The notes under the pieces were generated by a model. That model was not told where the DNA came from. It saw only the letters and a list, made by a program, of their open reading frames with translations, and ran no database searches. The position numbers and the translations under genes are program-made. Shown here in pieces: positions 1 to 10,218 of a DNA stretch of 64,000 nucleotides. Position 1 is the stretch's first letter. Every line of letters begins with the position of its first letter. The stretch comes from Salvia splendens (Eukaryota; Streptophyta; Magnoliopsida; Lamiales; Lamiaceae). The DNA lies in the NCBI RefSeq assembly GCF_004379255.2, contig NC_056042.1, forward strand, positions 9,781,901-9,845,900, given 5' to 3'.

Positions 1-125
1 TTTTATTATATTCAAAAACAAAAAAGATATATAAAATATTTGTTAAAAAGATAGGGTGAGTTATAAGGCGGACTATAGTCCATCCCATTGCAAATGAATG
101 GGTAGGACTATAAAATGTTAAAGCT
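1..125. mobile_element. End of a Harbinger-type MITE (partial)
   Basis: The stretch around positions 60-118 (a cggacta motif, a ccattgcaaatgaatgg segment, then gactataaaatgtt) closely resembles positions 58980-59030, which lie just inside the right end of the MITE at 58457-59077. It is therefore probably the terminal part of a related element whose other end lies left of the window. No TSD can be checked. Confidence 0.45.
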
Positions 126-383
126 GATCGGTTTATTTAATACTCTATTCTCAACGATTTAGAAATAAATAATTATGGAGACGTCATTCTTGATTTATCC
201 AGCATAGAAGTATTTGCATCCTAGTGATAAAAATGTAATCAACTATTCAACGTATTAATTTTATAAGTAGAGGGTCGACTGAAGTTGGGCTATATAATGA
301 AGGACAATCTGAATTGGGATCCTCAATGGAGCCAGCAAATTACAAATCATGTATTGTGTACCAATTTAGGTCTTAGTTTTTTA

Positions 384-2429
384 GGGTGTCCACAATGGGG
401 GAGCCGCGGCCCGCGGCTCGGCGCGCGGCCCCCCATTGCAAAGGCCGAGAGCCGGGGCGGAGAGGCGAGAAGCGTGACTGAGCCACGGCCGCGGCCTTCA
501 CGCGGCTGATCCGTGTGAGCCGCGGCCCTCCCATTGCAAGCGCCGCAAATCGCGGCTGTGCCGCGGAATATAAATTTTTTTTTTTTATTTCGAAATTTTT
601 TTATAAATATACACTCTCATTTCCATTTTTTCACTTCATTCTACACTTCAAATCCCTTCATTTTACACTCTCAAACACTACAAAAAATGCAAGGTGGAGA
701 TGGTAATTCCCCGGGGTATGGAGACTCGGGATACGGCAACTTCCCCAATCAGACGTGGAGTCCGCACTCGCCCCAGTTCCGGGTCCAGCCATCCCAGCAG
801 AGGAACTTGGTTCGCCAACCATCGGGGTTCGGGGACTACCGACCGAATATGGACGCGATCAACAACCCATCCCAGCAATTCCAATCCTCCCAATTCCAAT
901 CCTCCCAATTCCAATACTCCCCGTCTCATCTGTCTGAATCTGATAGATTCACATGGGAACAGTTGATGGGTACATCGAAGACCCCGACATCCGGTAGTGT
1001 GGAGACGGAGGCCACCACCGAGGGTCGCCGAACCGGCGGTGGTGGGGGGCGAGGTGGCAGCGGTGGGATGGGAGGCGAGGCGGCGGCGGTGGGAGTGGGA
1101 GGCGAGGCGACGGCGAAAGGCGAGGCGGTGGGGGGCGAGGCGGCAGAGAGCATGGGCCCACCAGCAGCGGGCGAGGTGGAGACAAAGAGCCGGCCACCGG
1201 CGGTGGCCGAGGCGGTGGTGATCGGCGTGGCGAGAAGTACAACGACGACGAATCCCTCGCTGTTGCGCGGGCTTGGGAGGCGGTCACGACGAATCCGGTC
1301 ATCGGCACGGATCAGACCGACATTTGCTTCTGGAGGCGCGTCCTGACGGTGTAGAACGGCTTCAAACCAGAAGGCAGTGCCGGACGTGATGAAGGCCAGA
1401 TCTGGAAGAAGTTCGGCCGGATCAGTAGCGCTGTGAAGAGGTTCAGGAACATTTACGAGAGACAGCTCCAGAATGCCGAAAGCGGCCGCAGCGAAGGCGA
1501 CGTACGGGCGTTATCGTATCAGTTGTTTAATACTGAAAGCTGGCCCAAGTTCACCTACTGGAATGAATACATGCTTCTCCGAGACTCCCCTCAATTCAAG
1601 GCGATCTGCGACGATGAGACCGGTCCTACTGGGAAGCGGACAAAAATCGGGGCCGACGGCACGTACAACAGTGGTACCGACTCACGTGCATTCGACCTGA
1701 ATGACGATGTGAGGGATGAGCCCCCCTCGACAATGTCGAGGCGCCAGCGCCCGCAGGGCAAACAATCCGCCATCCGGGAAGCTAGATCCGCTTCCCAAGT
1801 CTCTCGGGCGAGCGCGGCGACACCACACCCTTCAACACCGACCGCGGCGTTGACTCAAACACTGGAGGTGCACTCCAGGATAACTTGTCCTTGTACGAGA
1901 AGTCGACGGACCCTATCACCAAGATGATGTACTACGACCTCATTCTTAGGTTGAGGTCGAAGTTGGGCTTCTCCGATGGGTCGGCGACGGGCGAAGCAAG
2001 CGGCAGTGGGGCCGGTGTCGGCGGCGGTGGAGGAGGTGAAGAAGATGTGCCGGATTCCGATGACGCCACCGAGTAGGAAGCGGTGATGTTTTTTTCTTTT
2101 TATTATTATGTTGTATTTTTAAAATATTTTCGTTGTAGAATTTTCCCCTATTAATAGTACGACGAAAATTTGTCTCTACTTCTCTCTTTATTAAATTATT
2201 TTTATTATCCAAATTATTAATCTACTAAAATTTAATAACATTAAATTAAATTAAAAAATAACATTAATAAAAAGCAAAAAAAAAATTAACATTTTAGAGG
2301 GCCACATTTGGTGGCCCTTTGAATTTGCATTGACTTTTTTACATTTGCCATTACAAAGGCCACATGGAAGCCACAATTGGTGGCCGGGCCACAAATGGTG
2401 GCCTTTGAAGGCCACCATTGTGGACACTC
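384..2429 (+). mobile_element. PIF/Harbinger element A, carries ORF1 only
   Basis: The terminal inverted repeats are GGGTGTCCACAATGG at 384 and CCATTGTGGACACTC ending at 2429, flanked by TTA (381-383) and TAA (2430-2432), as expected for PIF/Harbinger target preference (TWA). The first 190 bp are GC-rich with many GCCGCGG-like motifs. The last 130 bp contain repeated GGCCAC/GTGGCC blocks. A TATA-like ataaatatac at about 603 and a pyrimidine-rich leader precede the reading frame at 687. The element has no transposase domain, only the Myb/SANT-like accessory protein. It abuts element B, which has nearly the same ends. Confidence 0.85.
687..2076 (+). pseudogene. Harbinger ORF1 (Myb/SANT-like accessory protein), broken
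   Basis: ORF1 of PIF/Harbinger elements encodes a Myb/SANT-like DNA-binding protein that works with the transposase. The start at 687 is the first ATG after the TATA and leader. The first frame gives a Gln/Ser/Pro-rich N-terminus (FQSSQ repeats near 880-920), then a Gly/Arg-rich tract. The conserved core lies in another frame from about 1232 (AVARAWEAV, NPVIGTDQ, CFWRRV, then WKKFGRISSAVKRF and LFNTESWPKFTYWNEY). The C-terminus (SLYEKSTDPITKMM, acidic tail) is in the third frame and ends at 2076. I see two frameshifts (roughly 1010-1230 and 1870-1890) and one stop (TAG near 1352), so it is not translatable as it stands. Confidence 0.8.
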
Positions 2430-2432
2430 TAA

Positions 2433-4172
2433 GGGTGTCCACAATGGGGGAGCCGCGGCCCGCGACTCGGCGCGCGGCCCCCCATTGCAAAGGCCGAGAG
2501 CCGGGGTGGAGAGGCGAGAAGCGTGGGTGAGCCGCGGCCGCGGCCTTCACACGACTGAGCCGTGTGAGCCGCGGCCCTCCCATTGCAAGCGCCGAGAATC
2601 GCGGCTGGGCCGCGGAAATTATTATTATTATTATTTTTTAATTTTTGAAATTTTGTGCATAAATATACTACATTTCCACTCCATTTTCCAACTCCATTTT
2701 ACTCCCATTTTCCTCCAATCTTCCCTTCCAACTTCAATTTAACCTTGCAATTATGGATTCCGACGATGAACAATTCCAACAAGCGGTAGATCTAGAGTTC
2801 CAAAACCTTGTTGCGGCGGTGCAACGTGAAGAGGAAGAGGCAGAAGAGGCGGCGGAGGCGGCGGCTGAGGCGGCGGTGGCAGTCGGCCGGCCATTCCATC
2901 ATCGGTGATTTTTCGATCGTGATCATGTCGGGGCAGACCGCAGGTTGATGGAGGACTACTTCAACGACAACGCCCGTTATCCGCCAGAAGTTTTCCGTCG
3001 GCGATTCAGAATGTCGAAAAATCTCTTCGTCCATATAGCGACGTGTTTGGCGCAGCGGTTCAGGTGCTTCAACTTGCGATATGATGCCACCGGCCGACCC
3101 GGCTTATCGACTTTCCAGAAGTGTACGATGGCAATTAGACAGCTTGCCTATGCCGGGCCCGTTGACATGTTCGATGAATACCTACAGATGGGCGAAACGA
3201 CTAGACTACAGACGTTGAGGCAGTTTTGCAGGGGGATCAAGGATATCTTCAAAGGGGAGTATCTACGGAAGCCATCGGCCGATGATTGCCAGAGATTGAT
3301 TGCTATGCACGGGATGAGGGGCCGCAAGTGAGATTCACGGCCAACGGAACTCAGTACAACATGGGGTACTATTTGGCCGATGGGATATACCCTCGCGGGC
3401 CCGTGTTTGTGAAGACGATCCGACAACCCGTTGGGCCGAAGCAAACCTACTTCGCGAAAAAACAAGAGGGTGCTAGGAAGGACGTTGAGCGAGCTTTTGG
3501 TGTACTGCAAGCGCGATGGGCCATTATACGGTGCCCGACTCGACATTGGCACGAAAATGATGTCGCAGACATCATGACTGCATGTATCATATTGCACAAT
3601 ATGATAATAGATGACGAAGGATTTGCTGCAGAGCGATGGACACCCGAAGAAGGTGCTAGTACGAGCTCGGGTATTGCCATGGAGCCCATACAGATGGGTG
3701 TACCACGTAGTAATGAATACTTGATCCAGAGGTACACCGATATGCAGAGCCAAATATCGCATGATTCACTGCAGGTTGATATGGTTGAAGAGGTCTGGAA
3801 CCGTAGAAGGGGCGCTGCAGAGTGATTTGAGTTTCCTTTCGTTGTATAATTTTCCTATTTCAATATAATACAACGAAGTTATTGTTACATTTTTTCTAGG
3901 TTGTGAATTTTCTAATTTACAATCCACATTAGTTTACTTTAATTAAATTTATAAATATCATAAATTTAAAACTAATAAAATTTATTAGACTTAAATTAAA
4001 AAATAATATTAAAAAAATAAACAAATTAATTTTTTTTAAAGAGGGCCACATTTGGTGGCCCTTGTTATTTTTGATAGTTTTGTTGACTTTACCATTACGG
4101 AAGCCACATGAGAGCCACGAATGGTGGCCGGGCCACAAATGGTGGCCTTCAGGGCCACCATTGTGGACACTC
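2433..4172 (+). mobile_element. PIF/Harbinger element B, carries transposase only
   Basis: It has the same TIRs as element A (GGGTGTCCACAATGG at 2433, CCATTGTGGACACTC ending at 4172) and flanks TAA (2430-2432, shared with element A) and TTA (4173-4175). Its first 190 bp match 384-573 almost base for base, including the blocks GCGCGCGGCCCCCCATTGCA and CCCTCCCATTGCAAGCGCCG. The last 130 bp match the end of element A. The middle is different and encodes a DDE transposase instead of ORF1. A TATA-like ataaatatact near 2659 precedes the reading frame. Confidence 0.85.
2753..3825 (+). pseudogene. Harbinger (PIF/HARBI1-like, DDE_4) transposase, internally deleted
   Basis: The frame opens at 2753 with an acidic Glu/Ala-rich N-terminus and hits TGA at 2906-2908. 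The same frame continues as RRLMEDYFND (from 2936), RRRFRMSKNLFVHI and YLRKPSADDCQRL to about 3327. An internal deletion then joins it, in another frame, to VRFTANGTQYNMGYYLADGI and DVERAFGVLQARW, ending at 3825. Compared with the related copy at 11128-12461, roughly 85 residues are missing, including the stretch with the first two catalytic Asp residues (SIDCMHW and the N-D-V/I-N-V-L motif). The third acidic residue (the E in DVER) remains. The transposase is therefore dead even if read through. Confidence 0.85.
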
Positions 4173-4175
4173 TTA

Positions 4176-6505
4176 ATCACATTCAATTTTGTAATTTGGT
4201 CGACATAGGTCAACGATCTTACCAGTTACTGAGTTACGAATAGGCTTGCATTTTTGTGGTAAAAATTTCTATGATGAGTTTGGTATAGGTTATAACTTGA
4301 TATACTCTTTTTTATATCTTAAATCATACACCAACATTAAGTCTATTTAACTTATTCTTTTTTTAAAAAAAAATTATACCTTTATTTTATTATTTATCAA
4401 TTATTTTGATATTATTTGCATTTATACCATTTATTATGTCTATTTCACTTATTTTTACTATTTCTTTTGAATTTACACCTAATTTAAAATTATTGATTAT
4501 TTCTTACACCATATATTAAGTATGTTTCACTAATTTTTATTCTTTTGAATCTACATATAATTTACACGTATTCTTATTTTTTTGAATATACACTTCATTT
4601 TTTACGTACTCCATCACTTATTTTTATATTATTTGAATTTAAACTTATATTAGTCTACTTCACTCATTATTATTTCTTTTGAATTTATACAATATTTAAA
4701 ATTTATGAAGCGTACTTGACTGATTTTTTTCTCTCATTTGAATCTACGCTGTAATTTTAAGTTTATATATATTGTCTAATTCTTACACCATAATTTATAC
4801 CTAATTCTCATAATTTATGTCTATTTCTCTTTACCTCATTTCCTAATTTTATTCTTTTCATTTATACTAAGTTGAATGTTCTCCAATCCATATTTCTTTT
4901 GAAATTTACACCATGATTTATATCTATCGATTATTTCTCTTTACCTCTCTAATTTTTATTTTTGATGCTGATATTGATTTGCTCAACAACTATATTGTAT
5001 CTATCTTTAGTTTTTATCACTCATTCATTAGTTCATTTTGTCTTATTACTACCTCTCTTGAGCAAACTTTACCACCAATGCTACAATTGCTTTAAGCAAT
5101 GCCGACAGAAAAAAAAAATCTTCGCAAGTATTTACATTATTTTGAATACAATCGCTATTTCGATATTCAGTATCCACAATTTTATACCCCTATTTCTAGT
5201 TTAATTCTTTGAATGTGCACAAAACAAACTAGCAAAACCCCACACTACACACTCATATATAGTTATATATACGTATAACAACCTAGATTGACAGATTGAA
5301 AACAAAAGTATGAATATAAAGTGTCTCAACTTTTCTTTTCCGCCTGTTCATGACTAAGTGTCATATTTACTTTTTTATACTATTTTTAATAATAATGAAC
5401 CACACTTTCACTAACTCATCTCACTCACATTTTATTATAAAATTAATATATAAAAGTAAGACTTACACTCCATTAATTTTTCAATCTAAATGCCAAATCA
5501 AATTTGTGTTGACATACTCATGTCATTGTGTTAACATTTTTAATACACAATATATTAAGTAGGTAGCAAATTGCTCATTAAATTAGTTAGCACTTTAACA
5601 AAAATCTTTTAATGTAATCTACAAAAGCATGAATAGAGCAATGGATTTCCAAGTGCATAAGAAAAAGAGAGGCAAGTGTATAAACACCTAGGAAGAGTGT
5701 CATCCCACAATTGGTTTACTTTTATCTAACTTGCCATATTAGTCATTGTTAACTTTAAAGTTTTTTTATCATAATTAATGACGAAGTCTATCCTTTTACT
5801 TGAGATAATATAATTATATATATAAACTGTACATGTATTAGAAATCATTACAAAATCGGATGCACTTTATTAGGTTTGTTTCAACTTCCATTTATATAAA
5901 TGGCATATGGGGTACCATTTAATTTTAAAAATGCTTTATAATAGTTAGAAATATGTTGTGCAGTGCTAATTTGTAATTTGGTTCATTGGATGTATCCACC
6001 CACGTTATACTACATGCAACTCTTGGTGCAAAGAATCTACATGTAAATTTAGTTTATATTAAAAAATTAATAACCACGCTATTCGTGATATTCCTAGTAG
6101 GAGTAATAGGTATAATTTTGTTGCTAAATAAATTAAAATCTCTTTCAAATTAATTAATAAAGCTTTGCGATGCTTCAATTATGAGAGACACCCCGGGAAG
6201 ATGCAAAAAATATTTTTTAGTAGGTGTTCTTGCTCTAGTATGTATCTTCTTCCTCTTCGAAACAGTGGACGTCATTGTTGTTTTCTTCTGCAACTTAAAA
6301 ATATTTGATATAGCCCTCTTATTATCCCATCATTTTCCTCTCCCAAATATTTTTTTAAAAAGTAGACTATTATTGTCTTTTTTTTTTGCGTTTTGATTTG
6401 TTATATTTGTGGGATTAAGAAGTTGTTAGCTGACCAAATATGAGAGTCCATCCCAAAAGATTGGGGGAGAATTTAACCGATGTCGGACAACTTGCACTGA
6501 TTTAA
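4176..6505. other. AT-rich intergenic DNA with no gene recognised
   Basis: No coding pattern stands out on either strand; the longest open frames are short and low-complexity. The only structure I see is the degenerate repeat at about 4300-4915 listed separately. Confidence 0.6.
4300..4915 (+). repeat. Degenerate tandem-like repeat with a TTTGAATTTACAC core
   Basis: Variants of a unit reading roughly ttcact-n-attttta...ttTTGAATTTACAC recur near 4467, 4542, 4580, 4632, 4677, 4735 and 4898, with spacing from about 40 to 80 bp and one wider gap. The copies are diverged and irregular, so this is an old decayed array or a very biased sequence rather than a clean satellite. Confidence 0.4.
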
Positions 6506-6508
6506 TGA

Positions 6509-7364
6509 GAGCATTCGCAGCGGTGCTCTAATGCAAGAGAACCCGTCGTGCCGTCGGCGCGGCAAGTACTGTGCTCGCCGCTGTGCTCTTGCCGACGGCA
6601 CGGACGTGCTCGTTGGCAAGAGCACCGCCGTGCCGAAGAGCACACTGACGTGTCGCATCCCCATTGGCCAACGGAAGAATTTCTATTTTTAAATCGAAAG
6701 TAATTCCAAAATCTAAAAAAATATTTTTGGGTTCCCAAAAATATAGCCGTTTTATTACAGTTATTTTTTTATTTTAAAAAATTATCCCAAAATTATCTAT
6801 AAATACACACATTCATCATCCATTTTTTACATCAAAATATCTCTCACTCATACTTCTCTCATATTTTTGAATTTCTCTAACCTACATCTTCCTCTCTCAC
6901 TCAAACACTGTCTAAATTAAAAAATGGCTCCGAACGAGATCATTGCGGAAGCGGAACGCGAAGAACAAGAATACTATCAACAATATTGTGCCGCCTATGA
7001 AGCCTATGTCACCGAGTAGTGGGTTTTTTTAATTCAGCCACGAGTAGTGTGTTTTTTTTTAATTTTATAAATTTAATTATTCAATTTTTTTATTTTTAGG
7101 ATTTTAATTATGTAATTTTTAATTTTTTAGTAATTTGTAATAGTATTTCAGGTATTTTTAATGCATTTTAATATTGTGAAAATGATTTTAGTAATTGAAA
7201 TATTTAAATTGAATAATAGAATGATGGAACCCTTGAGCATGCTCTTGCAGAAGAGCATGAATGTATGTTTTGTCCTCTTACATAAGAACACAGAATTAAA
7301 AATGAATAAAGGTGGGTCCGGGCCCACACCCGTACTCTGGGCAAGAGCAAGGATGTGGATGCTC
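6509..7364 (+). mobile_element. Harbinger-type MITE (deletion derivative)
   Basis: The ends are GAGCATTCGCAGCGGTGC at 6509 and GGATGTGGATGCTC ending at 7364; the right flank is TAA and the left flank TGA, probably a mutated TAA. The subterminal region is rich in GAGCAC/GTGCTC motifs. A TATA-like ctataaatacacac (near 6798) with a Ct-rich leader precedes a short frame at 6924 of 31 codons beginning MAPNEIIAEAE and ending at 7018. This looks like the surviving start of a transposase gene. The ends, TATA and leader match the MITE at 47454-48124. Confidence 0.75.
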
Positions 7365-7547
7365 TAACAATGTTCTCGTTAGTTACGACCAGATCCTTGC
7401 CCAGAATGGTAGTCTACCAATCTGAGTAGCCAAACCTCCCAATAAAAGAACTAAAATTACAAACTAAACAAGAAACTCTTACAAATAACTAACATATTAG
7501 GAGAAAGAGTCTATATATAACAAAAACACATACATACGTATATTATT

Positions 7548-7838
7548 TTAATTAATGGCTTGGGAAAAAATGAAGGAAACTAGGAATATCGAAAGAGAGC
7601 CAGTGAGAAAAACAAGGACAATGGCTGTGCAAACTATATGGGCAAGTTGGAATGAGGTAATAAGAAAATTATGCATCTTGTGTTTGTGTACGACGTCGTA
7701 TTTGGATGTGTAGTTCCATCCATTTTTCTCCATCTTGTAATGATATGTGTTGAGCCTTTCCTTCATCCTCAAATTTTCCACTCTCCTTATCAAAACACTC
7801 ATGTTCGTATCCACTGCCTTTCGAGAATTTCCTGTCAA
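7548..7838 (-). CDS. Possible terminal exon of a small membrane protein, unrecognised
   Basis: An open frame of about 95 codons on the minus strand ends at 7548. It has a basic N-terminal half and one hydrophobic segment near the C-terminus (AHIVCTAIVLVFLTG and following), so a single-pass membrane protein is possible. A plausible splice acceptor (ttgacag) precedes it at about 7839, so the true start would lie in an upstream exon beyond 7860 that I could not identify. I do not recognise a family. It could equally be a chance open frame in AT-rich DNA. Confidence 0.3.
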   Translation of the reverse strand: MTGNSRKAVDTNMSVLIRRVENLRMKERLNTYHYKMEKNGWNYTSKYDVVHKHKMHNFLITSFQLAHIVCTAIVLVFLTGSLSIFLVSFIFSQAIN

Positions 7839-7882
7839 TTTAGATATTAATTAGAGAGAATTTAGATATTAATTAGAGAGAA
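7839..7882. repeat. Exact 22-bp tandem duplication
   Basis: The unit tttagatattaattagaga plus gaa is present twice back to back (7839-7860 and 7861-7882). Confidence 0.9.
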
Positions 7883-8569
7883 AAAGAAGTCAATATATTT
7901 TTGAACATCAATTTAGACATATAATTATTTATTTTATATATGGATACATGATTATTTTGGATACCACAAACAAAACCAAATTAATCATCCAATTTCCACT
8001 TTATGTGTGTGTTGATATATGAATCACAAAATAAAGCTCTCTTAATTATTTTCGTGTTTGAGATTTTCCACCAAAAAATTGTTCAACAATAGAAATTAGG
8101 TCAAGTTGTAGATCAAAGTACAACATTGTAAAGTATGAAAGATGCCTTCTTCATCTCCAAAATTCTGGAATCTAGCTTGTGGAATAAGTTGTACCTTGCT
8201 CCTGCAGGAGAAATAGGGATTGCTTGATTTACAAAAACTACTACAACCGAAAGAGGCCATCTATGAACTAATACTACATCAATCTAACTCTTTTAATTTT
8301 AATATTGGGAGCATTTTAATAAGTTTCTACACTGTTTGCTCTACGTACTATATATAAATAGGGTTATATGTAAGGAGTTTGTGATTGGGCCATCTATTTA
8401 GTTAACTTTATATCACATGGACAGTTGTCTAATTAACTAAATGCTTCCTCTTCTACCAAATTATCATAAATTTCAAATTAAAACTGCTATTGAATTTTCA
8501 GCCAATAGTTTTCAGCACACTTTGGACTTTTGAAACTGCTGGAACACGAGGCATAGAAAATCATGGTGC
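7883..8569. other. Intergenic, nothing recognised
   Basis: AT-rich DNA with no convincing reading frame or repeat terminus, ending at the target site of the LTR element that starts at 8575. Confidence 0.5.
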
Positions 8570-8574
8570 AGTAC

Positions 8575-8921
8575 TGTTAAGGGACACGTCCTCCTTAACG
8601 TCGAATTCCACACAATCAAGAAACACACGCCGGAGTTGTCAGCGCCCAAGAGGTTTGGGTCGGCGATTCTTCCGGCGAAGGGGGTTGCTGAGCGTGAGAG
8701 AGATTTTCGTCGGCAGCGATAGAGAAATAGAGTTTTGTGATTCAAGCCAAGTTGGGCGAAATACCGATTTTATTAATTGACTGAATGAATAAAATGATAA
8801 CAACATATCCCTATTTATAATACTAGAATACTAGCTTATGGAACAAGAAACAAATATAAGAAAAGATATGCAAATCCCTAATATATCTAAACTAAATAAT
8901 AATAGTATAAGACTCGTATCA
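8575..8921 (-). repeat. LTR (3' LTR in element orientation)
   Basis: It begins TGTTAAGGGACACGTCC and ends GACTCGTATCA on the plus strand. It differs from the copy at 10219-10566 by a handful of substitutions and a 1-bp indel. Confidence 0.85.
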
Positions 8922-9021
8922 ACTCCCCCACGGTTAAAATCCACCTTGTCCTCAAGGTGGAAACCATGAAGCAAAAAGGAGAGTTGAAATCCGAAGCTTC
9001 GGCGAGACAACTCCTCCTGGA

Positions 9022-9840
9022 TCAAACATACACCGAACAACTTACGGCAGCTAGTTGTGCCGGGCAAGACGAACGAACCTTGAGACTGGGAGCAACAACA
9101 GGAAATGTCGTTGTGCGGTGACCCAACGATCGGTCGCACTGCGGTGGCTGGTACATAGGTTGCGCGTGCAGCACTTCCGGCGAATCCCAACAGGTAGGCA
9201 AGCATGGAGGCTGGTCCGGAGTTTGATTGGTCACACGCGTGGGCTGATTGTATAGGTCCCGCGGTGGCTGTTCGGTGGAGTAGCGGGGCCGGTGGGAGGC
9301 GGGCTGGACTCGCAGCTCTCTCACCTTCTCCTGAGGGTGAGGTCGGTCCCAGCACGTCTTTGAGCGTCGGGGCCGGTCAAAGGTTAGGTAGCCGAGGTCC
9401 TGCTGTTGCGCCAATGGGTCCCAGCAGGTCGGGCAGTGCCGCTGTGTTGCGGGTGTCGGGTGGCGATCAAACCCTAATTGGCTCTGATGATCTCCGCGAT
9501 CAGATAGGTGTCCACCCCTCTCGACGTAGCCACCGCGGTGTCGGGGCCAAGCGTCTTGCGCGCGATCGCGGTACCCGATGGGCTGGTATCTCGGCCGTGG
9601 GCGACGATCAGGTGGATCCAAGTGGTGTGAGACGTAGGGTGATTCTGGATCAGGCCACGACGACGGACAGAGTACTTCCACCCGGCTACTCGGAGGGTCC
9701 CAACTGGTTACACGGCGAGGTTGGACGGGCTGGTAGGGACGGAATGGCTGTGTGGCCTGAGGGAAGTCGTATTGACGACGGCGATAGCCGGCGTAGTTGT
9801 ATGACGTGTCAACGGACTGAAGCGTGATTGTGGTAGAAAT
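9022..9840 (-). CDS. Pro/Arg/Tyr-rich frame with repeated CWD/SWD motifs in the retroelement
   Basis: A long minus-strand frame (the ATG-bounded part is 9022-9681, 219 codons) is open upstream to at least about 9840. It is rich in Pro, Arg, Gln and Tyr and contains a recurring Trp-Asp-Pro-like motif: TSWDPP, TCWDPLAQ, TCWDRPHP and TCWDSPEV. It is in element orientation, so it may descend from a gag nucleocapsid tail, but there is no CCHC knuckle. I do not recognise it. Confidence 0.35.
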   Translation of the reverse strand: MSTTITLQSVDTSYNYAGYRRRQYDFPQATQPFRPYQPVQPRRVTSWDPPSSRVEVLCPSSWPDPESPYVSHHLDPPDRRPRPRYQPIGYRDRAQDAWPRHRGGYVERGGHLSDRGDHQSQLGFDRHPTPATQRHCPTCWDPLAQQQDLGYLTFDRPRRSKTCWDRPHPQEKVRELRVQPASHRPRYSTEQPPRDLYNQPTRVTNQTPDQPPCLPTCWDSPEVLHAQPMYQPPQCDRSLGHRTTTFPVVAPSLKVRSSCPAQLAAVSCSVYV

Positions 9841-9865
9841 GGTGGTGATGCGGCTGGGGTAGGAG

Positions 9866-10172
9866 ACGAGAGGAGGTGAGTGTTGGCAGTAGGCCTAGAT
9901 TGAATTTGCAGCCTAGCACACTACCCGTGATTGAGGTTACTGCTCCGGAGAAGCCTAAGGCTGAGATTGCTTCTCCAGTTGTTGTTACCGTGAGGCCGGC
10001 AGGGAGCAATCCGTTTGGCCAGGCGAGGCCAAGAGAGGAGGTGTTGAAGGAGAAGGGCCAAGATTGGAAGAAGATTGAGGAGAAGCTCGAGTCTACCAAG
10101 ATTAAGGAGGTTGTTTCTGATGGACCGGATCCTCCTAGGAAAAACTTTTGGAGTGGAAGAGAGAGGCGGTAG
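9866..10172 (+). pseudogene. Captured eIF4B-like coding fragment, antisense to the retroelement
   Basis: The plus-strand frame reads SRPRLNLQPSTLP, then SNPFGQARPREEVLKEKGQD, WKKIEEKLEST and a basic tail ending at a stop (10170-10172). This order (RPRLNLQPRTLP-like motif, NPFG-ARPREEVL, EKG-DWKKI-EKLE) is what I know from translation initiation factor eIF4B, which stimulates eIF4A helicase and binds PABP and eIF3. Only about 95 residues are present, without the N-terminal and RNA-binding parts. The fragment lies inside an LTR element and runs opposite to it, so it is a transduplicated gene piece rather than a working gene. The family call rests on memory of the motif, not on a search. Confidence 0.7.
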
Positions 10173-10218
10173 GCGATGGTAGTGCTGCGGAGGGTGAGCT
10201 CTGGATGAAAGCACCAGT

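Noticed and set aside
926..1308. Long Pro/Arg/Ser-rich minus-strand frames opposite ORF1 of element A
   Set aside because: They mirror the Gly/Arg-rich, GC-biased tract of ORF1 and have no independent support.
3148..3762. 204-codon minus-strand frame opposite the transposase of element B
   Set aside because: It is the shadow of a conserved transposase frame on the plus strand.
9204..9827. 207-codon plus-strand frame in the small LTR element
   Set aside because: It lies opposite the W-D motif frame, is rich in Gly/Arg from base composition, and shows no motif; the minus frame agrees better with element orientation.
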